64,000 nt of DNA, from NCBI GenBank assembly GCA_958295665.1, contig OY282558.1:68188789-68252788 (forward strand), in the 5' to 3' direction. The DNA is from Tipula vernalis. Its lineage: Eukaryota > Arthropoda > Insecta > Diptera > Tipulidae. The notes under the pieces were generated by a model. That model was given only the letters and a program-made list of their open reading frames with translations. It did not search any database and had not been told where the DNA came from. Shown in pieces: positions 23,135 to 34,467 of this stretch. The position numbers were made by a program, and so were the translations under genes. How positions within the stretch are numbered: position 1 is the first letter of the stretch; each line of letters begins with the position of its first letter.

Positions 23135-23249
23135 TGTAACGTATAATGAATGTATGGTTTGTAGGGTAACTCAATTATAATTAGAGTGCGTAATAAAGAC
23201 ACGTCACTACCGATGTAACATTCTAACACAACACACGTCTTTTATTACA
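23135..23249 (+). repeat. Gypsy A right LTR (at least its 3' part)
   Basis: Direct repeat of 18986-19100 with a few indels (CAATTATAATTAGAG against CAATTAG). The upstream polypurine-like tract suggests the right LTR could start near 22,926. Confidence 0.75.
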
Positions 23250-23469
23250 GCAGAGAGGATACATTGATATAATAATTGAAAACCAAAATTATATAATTGT
23301 GAGTAAGTGTTTAAGACAGATGTCTTACATAATTGGATTTTTTTTTTGTCAAAACAAATTTTACAAACAAGTGACGATGGTCACTAGCGTCACCGTAATA
23401 CACATACAATGTTTAATATTAATATTTAAACTCATGTTGTGTATTTTCTGAAATGAAGTCTCCGCGTGA

Positions 23470-24160
23470 CCGGCTTCTTTCGTTGACCATGCATTTAGTC
23501 TTGGTTTCTTTGATCTGAAGACCAATTTGTTGGCCTGTTAATTCCAACGGAAGGAGGACCTTTTTCAGCTAGATGATGTTGCGACTCAGAATGCAAATAT
23601 CGGTAACATTTTGCTAATATCTGGGTTGATTTATAATACAGACAGCTGTGCTGCACCACATTGAGCTGACAAATGACATACAGCAAAGATTGGTGAAAGA
23701 ATTTGAGCTGTTGAGTCTCGTTACCCCTAGCACCTTGGTATATTGGGCCATCCATTAAATGTCCTTTTCATAGCACATCTTCAGCGATCGTTGATCTATG
23801 TATTTGGACGAAAGCCACATTGATAATCACCCAAAATCCTCTCGCAATAAGTTGATAACTTTGCCGGGAATACGTTGGCCAAAACATTGTAGCCTGTGTT
23901 CCGCAAAGCTATACCACAGTAGCTGTAGCAATTTAACCTGTCTCCCTTTGTATGAAGTGGACAGATACTTAAGAGCCGTCTTCCACTCTTCTTGCATGTC
24001 TTCTCTAGACCAAATTATTAATTTGAGATCAAACATGCAGTAGGACAGATAATCGCCGCCATATTTGAACACTTGTCTTGTAATTTTTCATCTGCAATAT
24101 CACGTTTCGCACTACGTCATATGATGGAGGAGGTGGTGGAGTTATCTCGACGTTGATAAC
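23470..24160 (-). pseudogene. LINE reverse-transcriptase remnant (RTE/Jockey-like)
   Basis: Minus-strand translation gives three ordered LINE reverse-transcriptase signatures in different frames. These are VEITPPPPSYDVV followed by ILQMKNYK (near 24,140-24,070), RIPGKVINLLRED (near 23,840), and IGLQIKETKTKCMV (near 23,520). In functional elements these blocks occur in this order, ahead of and behind the catalytic site. Frames are broken throughout, so this is a fossil. Confidence 0.6.
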
Positions 24161-25063
24161 GCGTTAAAGCAGGAGAGGTTGTTAAATAAATATAAATAAT
24201 AATAATAATGAATAGTGCTGCTATGTGGATGAAAGTCCTTAGGTATTTATCTTATGCTGCGATATCCATCTCATGCCGTTCTCGTTTCTTCCGACTGCAT
24301 AGCCGATTGGAGATTTTCCTCGCAATCATGCAGGCGTTATGAGATTATCTTGTTCTTTGCGATAGATTTTGTGGATATTGAGTCATCGGTTAGCACATTG
24401 AAAATATGTGAGAGATCGTCGCTAATTCGCTATCAAAAGGGTGCAGACTTGGAGAGACTTCAAGAATATTCAAGCGAGAGAATTAAGATAAGACACATTA
24501 GAAACAATGAACATCGAGGGATCGGCACCAAGATTCAGAGGCGGGATAAAACAGGGAATACGAATACCGTCATCTCTAAGCAACATCGAATTCGTTAAAC
24601 TAAAGAGTTAGCTTGAAGGGGCAGTATGGTATGGGGCGGTGATTGGCTATTAATGTAATAATAGACAAAAACATCGTAAGGAGGCGGTCGCAGGTGTTAT
24701 GAATGAGACCATTTTCCAGTTGGATGTTGCTCGTTTATCAAGTTACGAATATTTAGTTTTAAATATTTATTACTTTGGATTCATTTTTGTTTTTCTCTCT
24801 TTTTAGATTTCGTTCACTTCGGAACTTTATCAAGCGGAGTTTACTTTTACATTGCACATTGTTTAGACCTCAATTGAGGAATCTTATGAACAGATTAAGA
24901 GGTAAATGTCGTTGGAAAGCCTAAATTTACTTAGCCAATTTACTAAATCCATTGAAAATAAAATTATGAACATACTATGAAATAAGACAACGTTGAGACT
25001 GATTGTTCGAGCGATATTGGTGAATTGGTTTCTAGTTATATACTTTGGGTCTAACTTTCTATA
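24161..25063. other. Intergenic between transposons, no gene
   Basis: A plus-strand frame at 24254-24598 has no recognisable motif and probably reflects reduced stop density by chance or old LINE sequence. Nothing else was recognised. Confidence 0.4.
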
Positions 25064-25068
25064 GGTAT

Positions 25069-25194
25069 TGTTATATCCATGTGAACATAGCACCCCTGGC
25101 AACCCTGATGATAAACGATTTATGTACATACATCATGTAAACGTATTAGACATTATGAATAAATAACAGTATGAAAAAAGACGCGTTTATATTA
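25069..25194 (+). repeat. Gypsy B 5' LTR
   Basis: TGTTATATCCATGTG to GCGTTTATATTA, 126 bases. It lacks the usual terminal CA, but the boundary is fixed by the partner LTR and target duplication. Contains AATAAATAA about 30 bases from its end. Confidence 0.92.
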
Positions 25195-25195
25195 G

Positions 25196-25208
25196 TGGCG
25201 ACGAGGAT
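25196..25208 (+). promoter_or_regulatory. Primer-binding site, tRNA-Ser(GCT) type
   Basis: TGGCGACGAGGAT is complementary over 13 bases to the expected 3' end of insect tRNA-Ser(GCT), and begins one base after the LTR. Confidence 0.75.
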
Positions 25209-25438
25209 AAAAATTAAAAATTAAAATTGTAGAAATTAATGAAATAAGCAACAGTCTTAAATAATAATAAAAAAAAAAGCAAATTTCGTCGACAATTGTG
25301 GCTGACAGTGTCAGTGTTTCAAAAAAAAAAAAACAAGTTTATGTGCACATGTGGTGGGAACATAACCTACATTAGTGAAAAATAAATGTATCTGTCTCTA
25401 CGGATCTGTTGGTACACCATTAAACATTTCCATTTACA

Positions 25439-28400
25439 ATGACAGATTATACAATTTTTGAGAAATACGAAAAGAAGACATTGTGGTCGCGTTGGGTCGA
25501 GCGTTTTGAGGGAGCAATGCAAATCGTGGCTACACCAGATGAGAAAAAAGTGCCTCTACTACTCCATTACATGGGTCAAGAAGCATTTGATGTTCTTTGT
25601 GATAAAATTGCACCGGATAAACCAAAGAACAAAACGTACAAAGAAATCGTTGACATGCTTACAAAAGTGTACGATCCAGCTCCACTGGAGATCATGGAGA
25701 ATTACCGATTCCATCTAAGGAAACAAGCTGACGATGAATCGGTTGAGGAATTCTCTATAGCCTTACGAAAACTGGCAATCAACTGAAAATTCGGGGCTTA
25801 TCTAACTACAGCTTTACGTAATCAAATCGTATTTGGACTACGCAGCGCCCGAATCCAAAGCCGCTTGTTGGAAACCGCGGACCTTACACTTGACAACGCT
25901 TTAACTATAGCTAAAGCAATGGAATTGTCTGAAAAGGGGGGAGCAGAAATTCAACAGCAGAAGAAATCAATGCAGTCATTCAACTTCATTGCACAAAAAA
26001 GTGTAAGAAAGTCGAAAGTGGAACCATCGAAAAGTAACAACATGGTAGCGGAATCAAAGATGACATACAGCACAACGTCAAAAAGCTTTTGTTGTCGCTG
26101 CGGTAGTAAAGATCCCCGAGCCAAGACGTGTTCACACCGAAATACAGTTTGTACATTTTGCATCATCAAGGGACATCTTCAATCTGTGTGTTTCAAAGCG
26201 AGGAAAGATAGCCAGAGTACAAATTACATCGAGGATGACACAACGAATTGTACTGAAGATATTTTTACTATTTTTGAATTTTCTAACCCAAGCAAATTTC
26301 CAAAATTTTTTGTTAACCTAAAAGTAAATGATATCGTTTTGGGTTTCGAGGTCGACAGTGGGTCTCCGGTAACGATTGTTAACAACAATTACAGGACGAG
26401 GTACTTCCCGGATGAACAGTTGCAATCAACAAACACAAAACTCGTGAGTTACTGTGGTACGGAGATCAAAGTGTTTGGTTACATTGTCGTGTGTGTCAAT
26501 TCTGGTGTTGAGTGTCGCGATCTAAGACTTTACGTAGTCGAATCAAATCATAAACCACTACTTGGCCGTGAATGGTTACACAACATAAAACTCGACTGGA
26601 ACACAATAATAAATGGAAAGGGGGAACAAGTGTATTTAATCAAATCAGTGGACATAAATACAAAATTGCAACAGCTCAAAGACAAATATATATCGGTATT
26701 CGGAGATTCCATGGGTAAAATTAAAAACCTACAAGCGCGTATCCGTTTAAAAGAGAGCTCACAACCTATTTTCATAAAGGCAAGGAAAATAAAATTTGCT
26801 TTACGAGACGCGGTGGAACAAGAACTCGAGGATTTGGAACAAAACGGCATCTTACAAAAAGTCGATTCATCCAGATGGGCTACACCCATTGTTCCTGTCA
26901 AAAAGAAGAGTGATAAAGTCCGCCTATGTGGGGACTATAAAATTACGGTGAATCCTCGTATACTAGTCGAGGAACATCCACTTCCTACGATTGAATATCT
27001 CTTTGCGTCGATGGCGGGAGGTGACAAATTTTCAAAAATTGACCTACATAAAGCATACTTGCAAATGGAAGTACATCCGCAGATGATCGGGAAATATTGA
27101 CGTTAAGTACGCATCGCGGCTTGTTTCAGCCAACGAGACTTATGTATGGTATTGCATTTGGACCAGCAAAATGGCAGCGAGAAATTGAGCAAATTCTGAA
27201 GGACATCGATGGAGTATCAGTGTTCTTGGATGACATCAAAATTACAGCGCCTAATGACGAATCTCATATGCAACGACTTGAGCAAGTATTGGCGCGGTTG
27301 AACAAGTACAACATGAGAGTAAATTTCAATAAATGCGAGTTCATGGCACCTGAAATCGAATATTGTGGTTACAAAATCGATCGGCATGGTATTCACAAAA
27401 TTCAAAGCAAGATCGAGGCAATTACACAGATGGCGGAACCAAAAAATAAGGATGAGGTTCGTGCATTCCTTGGACTGATAAATTACTACGGACGATTTTT
27501 CAAAAATCTCAGCACGGTTATTTACCCTCTGAATAATCTGCTGAAAGATAAAGTCAAATTTGTTTGGGACGAGGAATGCAAAACAACATTTCACAACCTG
27601 AAAATGCTAATCCAACAGGAGATACACTTAGTACACTACGATCCAAAAATGCCGTTAGTATTGGCTACTGACGCCAGTTCAGTTGGTGTGGGGGCGGTAC
27701 TGAGTCACGTTTATCCGGATGGGAGTGAAAGGCCTATACAATTTGCATCGCAAACCCTATCTGATATACAGCAACGATACCCACAGATTGACCGTGAGGC
27801 ATACGCCATGATGTACGGCGTTCGGAAATTCTATCAGTACGTTTACGCTCGTAAATTTATTTTGATTACTGATAATAAGCCTCTAATGCAAATTCTTTCA
27901 CCGGATAAGGGACTTCCGACATTATCAGCTACACGAATGCAGCACTACGCAATATTTCTGCAGGCATTCGAATACGAAATACAATATCGCAAATCATCGG
28001 ATCATTCAAACGCGGATGCCCTGTCACGATTGCCGCATGCCGAAACAAATACAAGTATCGAACTTATCGACCTGATCGAAATCAACGCAATCGAAACGTT
28101 ACCGGTGATTGAAATATTTGATCGAGGGACTACAGACAGGAAAGATAGTCAAGCCTGATCAAAGGTTCAATATCGAACAAACGGAGTTTACACTTCAGAG
28201 TGGATGCCTTCTACGTGGACTCCGAGTTTACATTCCAGAAAATTTACGACAGCAAGTGTTGCAAGAACTGCATACAGCACATTTTGGGATTACGCGGATG
28301 AAGTCATTGGCCAGGAGTTTCTGCTGGTGGCCAAAACTGGATAGCGACATTGAAAATTTGTCGAAAAACTGCTTACAATGTCAAAAAACAAGATCGAATC

Positions 28401-29394
28401 CAAAGAAAGTTCCGACACACGTTTGGGAAGCAGCGAAATATCCATTTGAAAGGGTACATATTGACTTTGCCGGGCCATTCATGGGTAAATATTTTTTATT
28501 CTGGTCGACGCCTACAGCAAATGGCCAGAAATACATATTATTCCAAACATTACAACGGAGATTACAATTAATATATGCCGGGAGATATTTGCGAAATTCG
28601 AGATTCCGGAAATGTTGGTGAGTGATAACGGAACTCAGTTTACGTCCGATAATTTCCAACCTTTCATGAAAGTGAATGGAATCCAACACAGGTTGAGTGC
28701 TCCGTATCATCCAGCAACGAATGTCCAGGCGGAAAGGCACATACAAACATTCAAAAATAAATAGAAAGCCATAAATTGTGACCGGGAGGACATAAGTAAG
28801 GAATTGTGCAAGATCTTACTAAATTACCGTCGTACACCCCATGCTACAACTGGCGTTTCACCATCATTACGAATGTTCAACCGACAAATCCGTTCGCGTC
28901 TTGACATAATGTTGCCAAAAGACGGGGAAAAACCAAATAGATGCAAAGAAGTCCAAGCTAACATCAGAAAATTAAACGCTAATGATCGTGTCTCTGTTCG
29001 TAACTACTTTGGCGACGGAAAGTACAAATTCGGAACAATCGTACAAGTGCTGGGTTCACTTCACTATCTGGTAAAATTGGACGATGGACGTACTTGGAAG
29101 CGACACATTGACCAAATACATCGAATTGGATCAGAAATTCAACAACCTACAGCTGGTACGATTCCATACCACTATGATGGAAGGGAAGATCGAGACCTCG
29201 TTCCAGTGGTGAGCACTGAAATTACAAGTCAACAAACTCCAACACGGGAAGTTACAATTCAGCCTACATCGGAGCCAAAACAGACAACAATGGTTGCGGA
29301 AGCTAGGTCCACTCCACAACAATCAAGACCGAGACGACCGATCAAACCAAAAGTTCGTTTGACATATGATGAGAATTTTGAACAGTCACTTTAA
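25439..29394 (+). pseudogene. Gypsy B gag-pol, lightly broken
   Basis: Gag starts at ATG 25439 (MTDYTIFEKYEKK), with an in-frame TGA at 25784-25786 (probably a Cys codon originally). Zinc knuckles (CCRCGSKDPRAKTC, CTFCIIKGHLQSVC) lie near 26,090-26,190. The protease has EVDSGSPVTIV (26,350). Reverse transcriptase has KIDLHKAYLQMEV and, after a frameshift near 27,090, VFLDDIKI. RNase H (LATDASSVGVG) and the integrase zinc domain (HTAHFGITRM, CLQCQ) follow. The integrase core keeps HIDFAGPF, SDNGTQFTS and QAERHIQTF, spread over shifted frames between 28,110 and 28,760, with a stop just after the last block. The C-terminal segment is open from 28804 to TAA 29392-29394, just before the polypurine tract. 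Confidence 0.88.
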
Positions 29395-29433
29395 AAAAAA
29401 AAAAGTATTGAATTTAAATAAAAAGGGGAAACC

Positions 29434-29559
29434 TGTTATATCCATGTGAATATAGCACCCCTGGCAACCCTGATGATAAGCATTTTATGTACATACATCA
29501 TGTAAACGTATTAGACATTATGAATAAATAACAGTATGAAAAAAGACGCATTTATATTA
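29434..29559 (+). repeat. Gypsy B 3' LTR
   Basis: 126-base partner of 25069-25194 with about five substitutions. It is preceded by AAAAAGGGGAAACC and followed by the GGTAT duplication. Confidence 0.92.
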
Positions 29560-29565
29560 GGTATC

Positions 29566-29965
29566 ATCTCATTGCCTTAATACCAACCATTTCTCTTCCC
29601 ATCCACTTATCCAACATGGTTTTGGAAGCGGAGTATTTTCCTAAGTTTTGGAAATCCTCGCTGTTATACCTGTGTGCATGTAAGGATCTTTAATTATTAA
29701 CCATAGCGACATTATATTTAGCGAGCTACGTAAAATTATTAATCCTCAATAGAGGGGATTTTTCTAAATTCTATTGAAAGCGGTAAGCAAGTGGATGTAG
29801 TATCCACTGATTTCGCCAAATCATTTGTTATAATCTGGTAGAAGATTGTCTTATCTAAACTGTGGGGAATTGTGTGGGTTAAATCCTATTTAAATGATCG
29901 ATTAAAAATAGTAAAATACACACACATACGGACATAGTGTTACATCCGGCGTTTCTCAAGGTAAG
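29566..29965 (+). pseudogene. Jockey-type reverse-transcriptase remnant
   Basis: Plus-strand frames show AEYFPKFWKSSL (near 29,625), then KQVDVVSTDFAKSF (near 29,790), and a SYLNDRLKIVKY-like block followed by S-G-V-S-Q-type sequence (near 29,890-29,960). These correspond in order to conserved LINE reverse-transcriptase blocks. Stops intervene and the catalytic block is missing. Confidence 0.55.
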
Positions 29966-30245
29966 TAGTCATCCCAATCTGAATATAATTATCAAGAGAT
30001 TCAAGCTGATTTAGATCATTTCTACGTATGGTGTGAGTAGAAAAATTAGATCTTATTGTTAAAAAGTGTCATTTAAGTGAAATTAAGTTTTCATAGAAAG
30101 AGACATTATCTAATGTAAGATGATAAATTAAATATTAATGGTTTGGCAAGAGTCTTACGGAATACGGCGAATATACGGTTTTCGGGGAATAGACGGTTTT
30201 CGGCGAACGGTGAATAAATGATAGTGAAACGATGTTGATGATAAG

Positions 30246-30363
30246 AATGAATTGAAATATTTCCTGGGAATATTGAGTAATATGAAAAATAGAATTATGA
30301 AATTGAATCAGGGGCAATATCTGATCAACGTGCTGAGAAGGTTCAACAAGGAAGAACTCAACT
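30246..30363 (+). pseudogene. Ty1/copia reverse-transcriptase scrap
   Basis: The plus frame reads NELKYFLGILSNM and then LNQGQYLINVLRRFNKEE. This matches the copia reverse-transcriptase region L-K-Y-F-L-G-I...L-x-Q-x-x-Y...L-x-x-F just after the catalytic site. It is about 40 codons long with no intact flanking domain. Confidence 0.6.
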
Positions 30364-31760
30364 GCAAACTCAAAAAGGCAATGATCTGGCAATGTCTTCG
30401 AGACCAGAGATTTTGGCGACGGTTTTAGGATATTTAGAAAGCAATCCAGGCAGGCTTTCAAAATTTTTGATTCAGTCATGTCAAGGACTTCAAAAGAAGC
30501 AACTGACTGTTAGTTTGCCGCCGCCGTCAGTTTAGTTTAGTGATCTCGGCAATCCGACTTCGTCTTTACGTTTGCATGTAAGTAGGTTCCGATTTAAGAT
30601 AGCTATGCGGAAATCTATTTATTCTTAGAAACAAGTAATGGAAAGAAACATTCTTATAAGAGTTCCAAAATGTTAATACATAAGCAAGAGTCTTGTCAAT
30701 GAAAAGCCGGAAATTAGTTTCATACAAAAATGGCTGAAAACAACGAACAGTCGGTATAGCATGACCAGACCTCTGGATAATTTTATTGGATAATAAATGG
30801 ACCTAATTGAATTAACAGCTGTCTAAATTATTTGGAACCGCTTGTTTGGCAACAAAGTATGCATAAAGGTAAAAGTATGCAATTACTCCCATACGAGCCA
30901 ATAATAAATTTTATGTCTAACCCGTCACAATTTATAATTCCTTATACAATACTTGATTAGCAAATTGCATAATTAATAAAGAACCGCATACATAATATTT
31001 ACAAACATATATTGAAATTTTCAGAATTAAACTAAACTCCAACGCAACCGCATTGTATTTTAATGAGGAATGCACTATATTTACTCCTGAATGGACTCAA
31101 ATCAAAACAAATTAGAGTCAACATGAAAGAAAGCTTCCAAGATGTTTTGTCTACATTAAAAAATCGTGATTATTTACAATAAATTTACTTTACAATTCAC
31201 TTACCAATGATCAACTGATTAAAACAAATTAGAATCACTAGATATTGGTATGACATTTTCTTAAGAACACTAATTTTCTTGTGTACATTTATTATGTCAG
31301 CCATGTTCACAAACACAAATTTTTTTTTTTTTTGAAAATTCCGTGTTACTAAAAAAACTATAACATTTTACACACAACACTGAATTTATATTTGTTCACC
31401 ACCGTTTATTTTACTATTCGATAGTCTAGTTAAAATCGCGTAATTAATTAATTTTACTAAATATTTTAACACTTTTTGTCTAGTAAAAAATCAAAAACAA
31501 AACCAATATTTTGTATTCATTCATAACACTGGCGCCACTAGGTTTAGAGAAATATTTTGTATTGTGGTTGTGAGAATGAAATAACTTGTTTTGTATAATA
31601 AGTGAGAATGAGACGAGTATATGAAATGAGAGAAAATTAAAAATGGTGGCTATTTATTTTGATTCCGTGAATGCCACCTATTGCCGAATAGTAAAAATAA
31701 AAAGTTATTTGATTTAGTTTTCCAAATTTTTATATTTTATTGTAAAAGTATGGTTACAGT
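30364..31760. other. AT-rich intergenic, no gene
   Basis: Apart from the 3' flank of RpL34 (minus-strand AATAAA at about 31736-31741), nothing was recognised. A single CTGGCGCCACTAGG word stands at about 31,529 in otherwise AT-rich sequence. Confidence 0.45.
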
Positions 31761-32410
31761 TTATTTAGCGGCTTTTGTTGGAGCAACTGGTTTAACTGGA
31801 ACAGCTTGTTTTGCCTTAAGAACTTTGTTTACAATTTTTTGTTCTTCAATAAGGAAAGCACGAATGATACGTTCGCGAACACATCCATGGCATAAAACTC
31901 CACCATATGTACGGGCCACTGTTTTTAAACGTTTTGATAATCTTGGACGTTCACTTGGACGTGAGGGGCGAATACCCTTTAGCTTGTCTTTGCATTGTCC
32001 ACACTTTGGTACGTTACGTGGTTTCTTGATATATTGATAGACTAATCTACCGCCTGGTGTGCGAACCCTAGAATGATAAGAGAAAACAAAAGGAGAGTTT
32101 AGTTAAATTTTTGTATCACTCACGTTTCTATAATTTTTAGTCTAAATGAAGAATGTTCAATTTTTCAGTGGTCTCCTACTGTTCTTCACAAATAATACAA
32201 CATAACCTCAAATAACATTTCACTGTCACATTCAACTTCCAAATTTCATTATGGAACATTTCAAAATACCACACAAAATTTCTACATTTCCATTTAAAAC
32301 CCACAATTAAAGAATCACAATAATTAACTATAATTATGCACTTACACACGTCTTCTATTTGATTTTGTGTTATAAGACAAACGTCTTCGAAGTGTCAATC
32401 GTTGAACCAT
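31761..32410 (-). CDS. RpL34: 60S ribosomal protein eL34
   Basis: Two coding exons on the minus strand, 32346-32410 and 31761-32067, join in phase to give 123 residues starting [18 protein letters not shown]. Donor GTAAGTG and acceptor TTCTAG flank the intron, and the junction restores [15 protein letters not shown]. The product is a basic structural protein of the large ribosomal subunit. The zinc-ribbon cysteines are visible as CGQCKDK and CHGCVRER. The C-terminal tail ([10 protein letters not shown]) is Ala/Lys-rich. Length and sequence are close to the animal family norm. A further 5' untranslated exon is likely at 32578-32600. A minus-strand AATAAA lies just past the stop. The plus-strand frame over this gene is only its antisense shadow. 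Confidence 0.96.
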
Positions 32411-32577
32411 TTTTGATATTCTCTAAAACAAAAAAAAATAATATCGATTAAATATATACAAATTTAGATTCATCATAATTTACATTATCAATCTACACAA
32501 AAATAAAATTATTTCAATATTTATTTAAGCTAAGATGATTAGATTTTTCTACAGAAAATAAAAAAACATTCACGCAC

Positions 32578-32600
32578 CTCTAATAACACAAACTGGAAAG
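32578..32600 (-). promoter_or_regulatory. RpL34 untranslated first exon with TOP-like start
   Basis: On the minus strand CTTTCCAGTTTGTG to ATTAGAG is followed by donor GTGCGTG. An acceptor TTTTGTTTTAG stands just before the coding ATG at 32410. Starting with the pyrimidine run CTTTCC fits the TOP motif of ribosomal protein mRNAs. The exact start site is inferred. Confidence 0.5.
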
Positions 32601-32881
32601 GAAGTTAATTCGAGGGCTGTCAAAAATTACACGAATTTTTTCGTGTTTACCGAAAAAATTCGACAACGAAAAATACTATTTGGTCGATAACGTAGATTCG
32701 AAATTAAGATACATGTGGATTCGATTATTTATTATTTTTGATAACATTGAAATCTCATTTATTTATTTATTAAATACGATTATTTATAAATTAAAAGTTG
32801 TATAATAAACACTAAACATTAAAAGGAATGGTTACTAAATATAATATAAATATTACACAATAAAGTCCCGCAGACACGATT

Positions 32882-33680
32882 TTACTTGAACGATAGATAA
32901 ATGCTAAACGTAACAGCGATGACGAAAATTACGATGACACCATACAGAATGGCTTTTTCTCTGATCGTTCGCATTATCATTGAATTCATAATACGCGATG
33001 ATCTTCCTAATTCACTGTCCGTTTCGCGTAGACGATGTCGAGCCTTTTGTAATGTTTCTCGTTGGGCGCTTAAATCCCGAAGTACTCCAGTGCCAATTTG
33101 TTCTGTTTCCAAAACAATTCTGTATCCCTCATTCAGATGCTTGCCTGTACGCTCAATACGCTCGGAATTATCAAGCAAATGTCTTTTTTGCTCATCCCGT
33201 ATACCAACTTCATCGAACTCATCCGATTCATACAATCCAGATGGACCAACATTTTTAGCCGATTTATTATTAACAAACTCTTTTTCAAGACGTTTTAGCT
33301 CTGCTTCGTAACAGCTATGTCGATTTTTAATAGTCGCACGCTGATTTGGTTCAATGTCACGAATCTCAAGTCCAAGCTGTTCCAACTGCAAAAAAAACAC
33401 GATTTATTATATTTAGTTGGAATTGACTAAAAACGGTATGAATTACTTACCAATTCGTGGGCTTCATCCAATGTTGAGCTTATTTTATTAATTAGCTCTG
33501 GTCTTTCATCTAGCAAAACAAGAAATGTTTCATTTTGAGATGTAAACAAAAACAAACTGAGGGCGTCCAAACAATTTACTACTCACTTGATGGGATTAGA
33601 CGAATTTTTCCAATTTGAGCTGTAATATCTGCGGTGAGTATGGAATATTGCTGTTCATAATCTTCTATTAGTGATGTCAT
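32882..33680 (-). CDS. Vti1a: Vesicle SNARE Vti1a (Qb-SNARE)
   Basis: Three minus-strand exons, 33587-33680, 33451-33509 and 32882-33385, give 657 coding bases (218 residues), beginning MTSLIEDYEQQYSILTADIT. Donors GTGAGTAG and GTAAGTAA and acceptors GCTAG and TGCAG support the joins. The N-terminal three-helix domain is followed by a SNARE helix (LLDNSERIERTGK, YRIVLETEQIG, RHRLRETDSELGRSS). The C-terminal membrane anchor is ILYGVIVIFVIAVTFSIYL, near residues 195-215, ending two residues before the stop. Vti1 proteins pair with syntaxins in trans-Golgi and endosomal fusion. The gene sits about 280 bases downstream of the RpL34 start region on the same strand. Vti1a rather than Vti1b is favoured by the ETEQIG and RLRETD blocks. 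Confidence 0.92.
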
Positions 33681-34467
33681 TGTAACTTAATTTTTAATAT
33701 TTTCTAGTTGCTTATCTAGATAATCCTACATTTTTCGTGACTAGTAATTTTTGACAATTCATCAGCGTATGACATTCGAAACTAAGTTTACATGGTGGTT
33801 GTGTTCGAAAATTCGAATTTTGTCGTGTAAGCAATGGTTACATTTGGTTTTTTTATAAAATGAGAATTTGGCGGTTACATACTGTCAGCCATTTTTTTAA
33901 ATAATAATAATGTCTACAAATAAAACGCGTCACTTAGCAATTTGTTATCATTTCGATTTTGTTCATTTATTATGTATTACAAATAATAGTACAATTAATG
34001 TACAGATATCGCATATTAATTTTAAAAAAAAAATATAAATAAATAAAAATATTAATAATTGTTAGATCTACAAAAAGCCTCTATTAATTCTAAACATTAA
34101 ATCAAAATAATTGTTACACATTTCAATGGCACATTTTGTTTCCGCGCACTTTACATATTTCTACCGGACGGCTCAAAAATGAACGTTTTCTAATGGTTCC
34201 GTTTGATTTGTTGCTACATGACATGAATTTAACGATTAATTCCTGGGATTTTAGTTATTTTTTTTTGATAATGTAATTAATTAGCAAATATGTATAATTA
34301 ATAGTTTTGATTAATAAAATATATAGTTTATATGCAATATAAAAATAAAATTGTTACAAAATTTGTTACATTGAGTGTGTACAAATTTTGAAGTCGTAGA
34401 GTTTACAAACCTCACACCCTTTGGTACTTTAAAAAATAAATAAAATATAATCTCATAGTCCCGGGAT
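33681..34467. other. Spacer between Vti1a and the Rab-like gene
   Basis: Holds the Vti1a 5' flank and the 3' flank of the Rab-like gene. AT-rich, with no further gene seen. Confidence 0.5.

Larger units (their letters stand above)
18986..23249 (+). mobile_element. Ty3/gypsy LTR retrotransposon A, decayed
   Basis: Direct repeats at 18986-19100 and 23135-23249 bracket gag, zinc knuckles, protease, reverse transcriptase, RNase H and integrase remnants in gypsy order. TGGTGTCAGA immediately after the left repeat matches the 3' end of insect tRNA-Leu and is a good primer-binding site. GCAGA flanks both repeats (18981-18985 and 23250-23254). The polypurine-like AAATGGGGAAATCA, however, lies about 210 bases before the right repeat, so the true LTR may be longer. 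Many stops, frameshifts and an integrase deletion make it non-autonomous. Confidence 0.85.
25069..29559 (+). mobile_element. Ty3/gypsy LTR retrotransposon B, nearly full length
   Basis: LTRs of 126 bases at 25069-25194 and 29434-29559 differ at about five positions. They are flanked by a perfect GGTAT target duplication (25064-25068 and 29560-29564). A tRNA-Ser(GCT)-type primer site follows the left LTR and a polypurine tract (AAAAAGGGGAAACC) precedes the right one. All gag-pol domains are present in order but broken by a handful of stops and shifts. The left flank shows nothing recognisable; the right flank is LINE debris. Confidence 0.93.

Noticed and set aside
24254..24598. 114-codon frame between the two gypsy elements
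   Set aside because: Composition and sequence resemble no family. It lies next to LINE debris and has no start or splice support.
30135..30479. Minus-strand 114-codon frame
   Set aside because: It runs antisense to a copia reverse-transcriptase fragment and includes a short simple repeat (SPKTVYSPKTVYSP), with no family resemblance of its own.
31681..32037. Plus-strand 118-codon frame
   Set aside because: It is the antisense of the RpL34 last exon; the minus strand gives a full ribosomal protein with proper splice sites.
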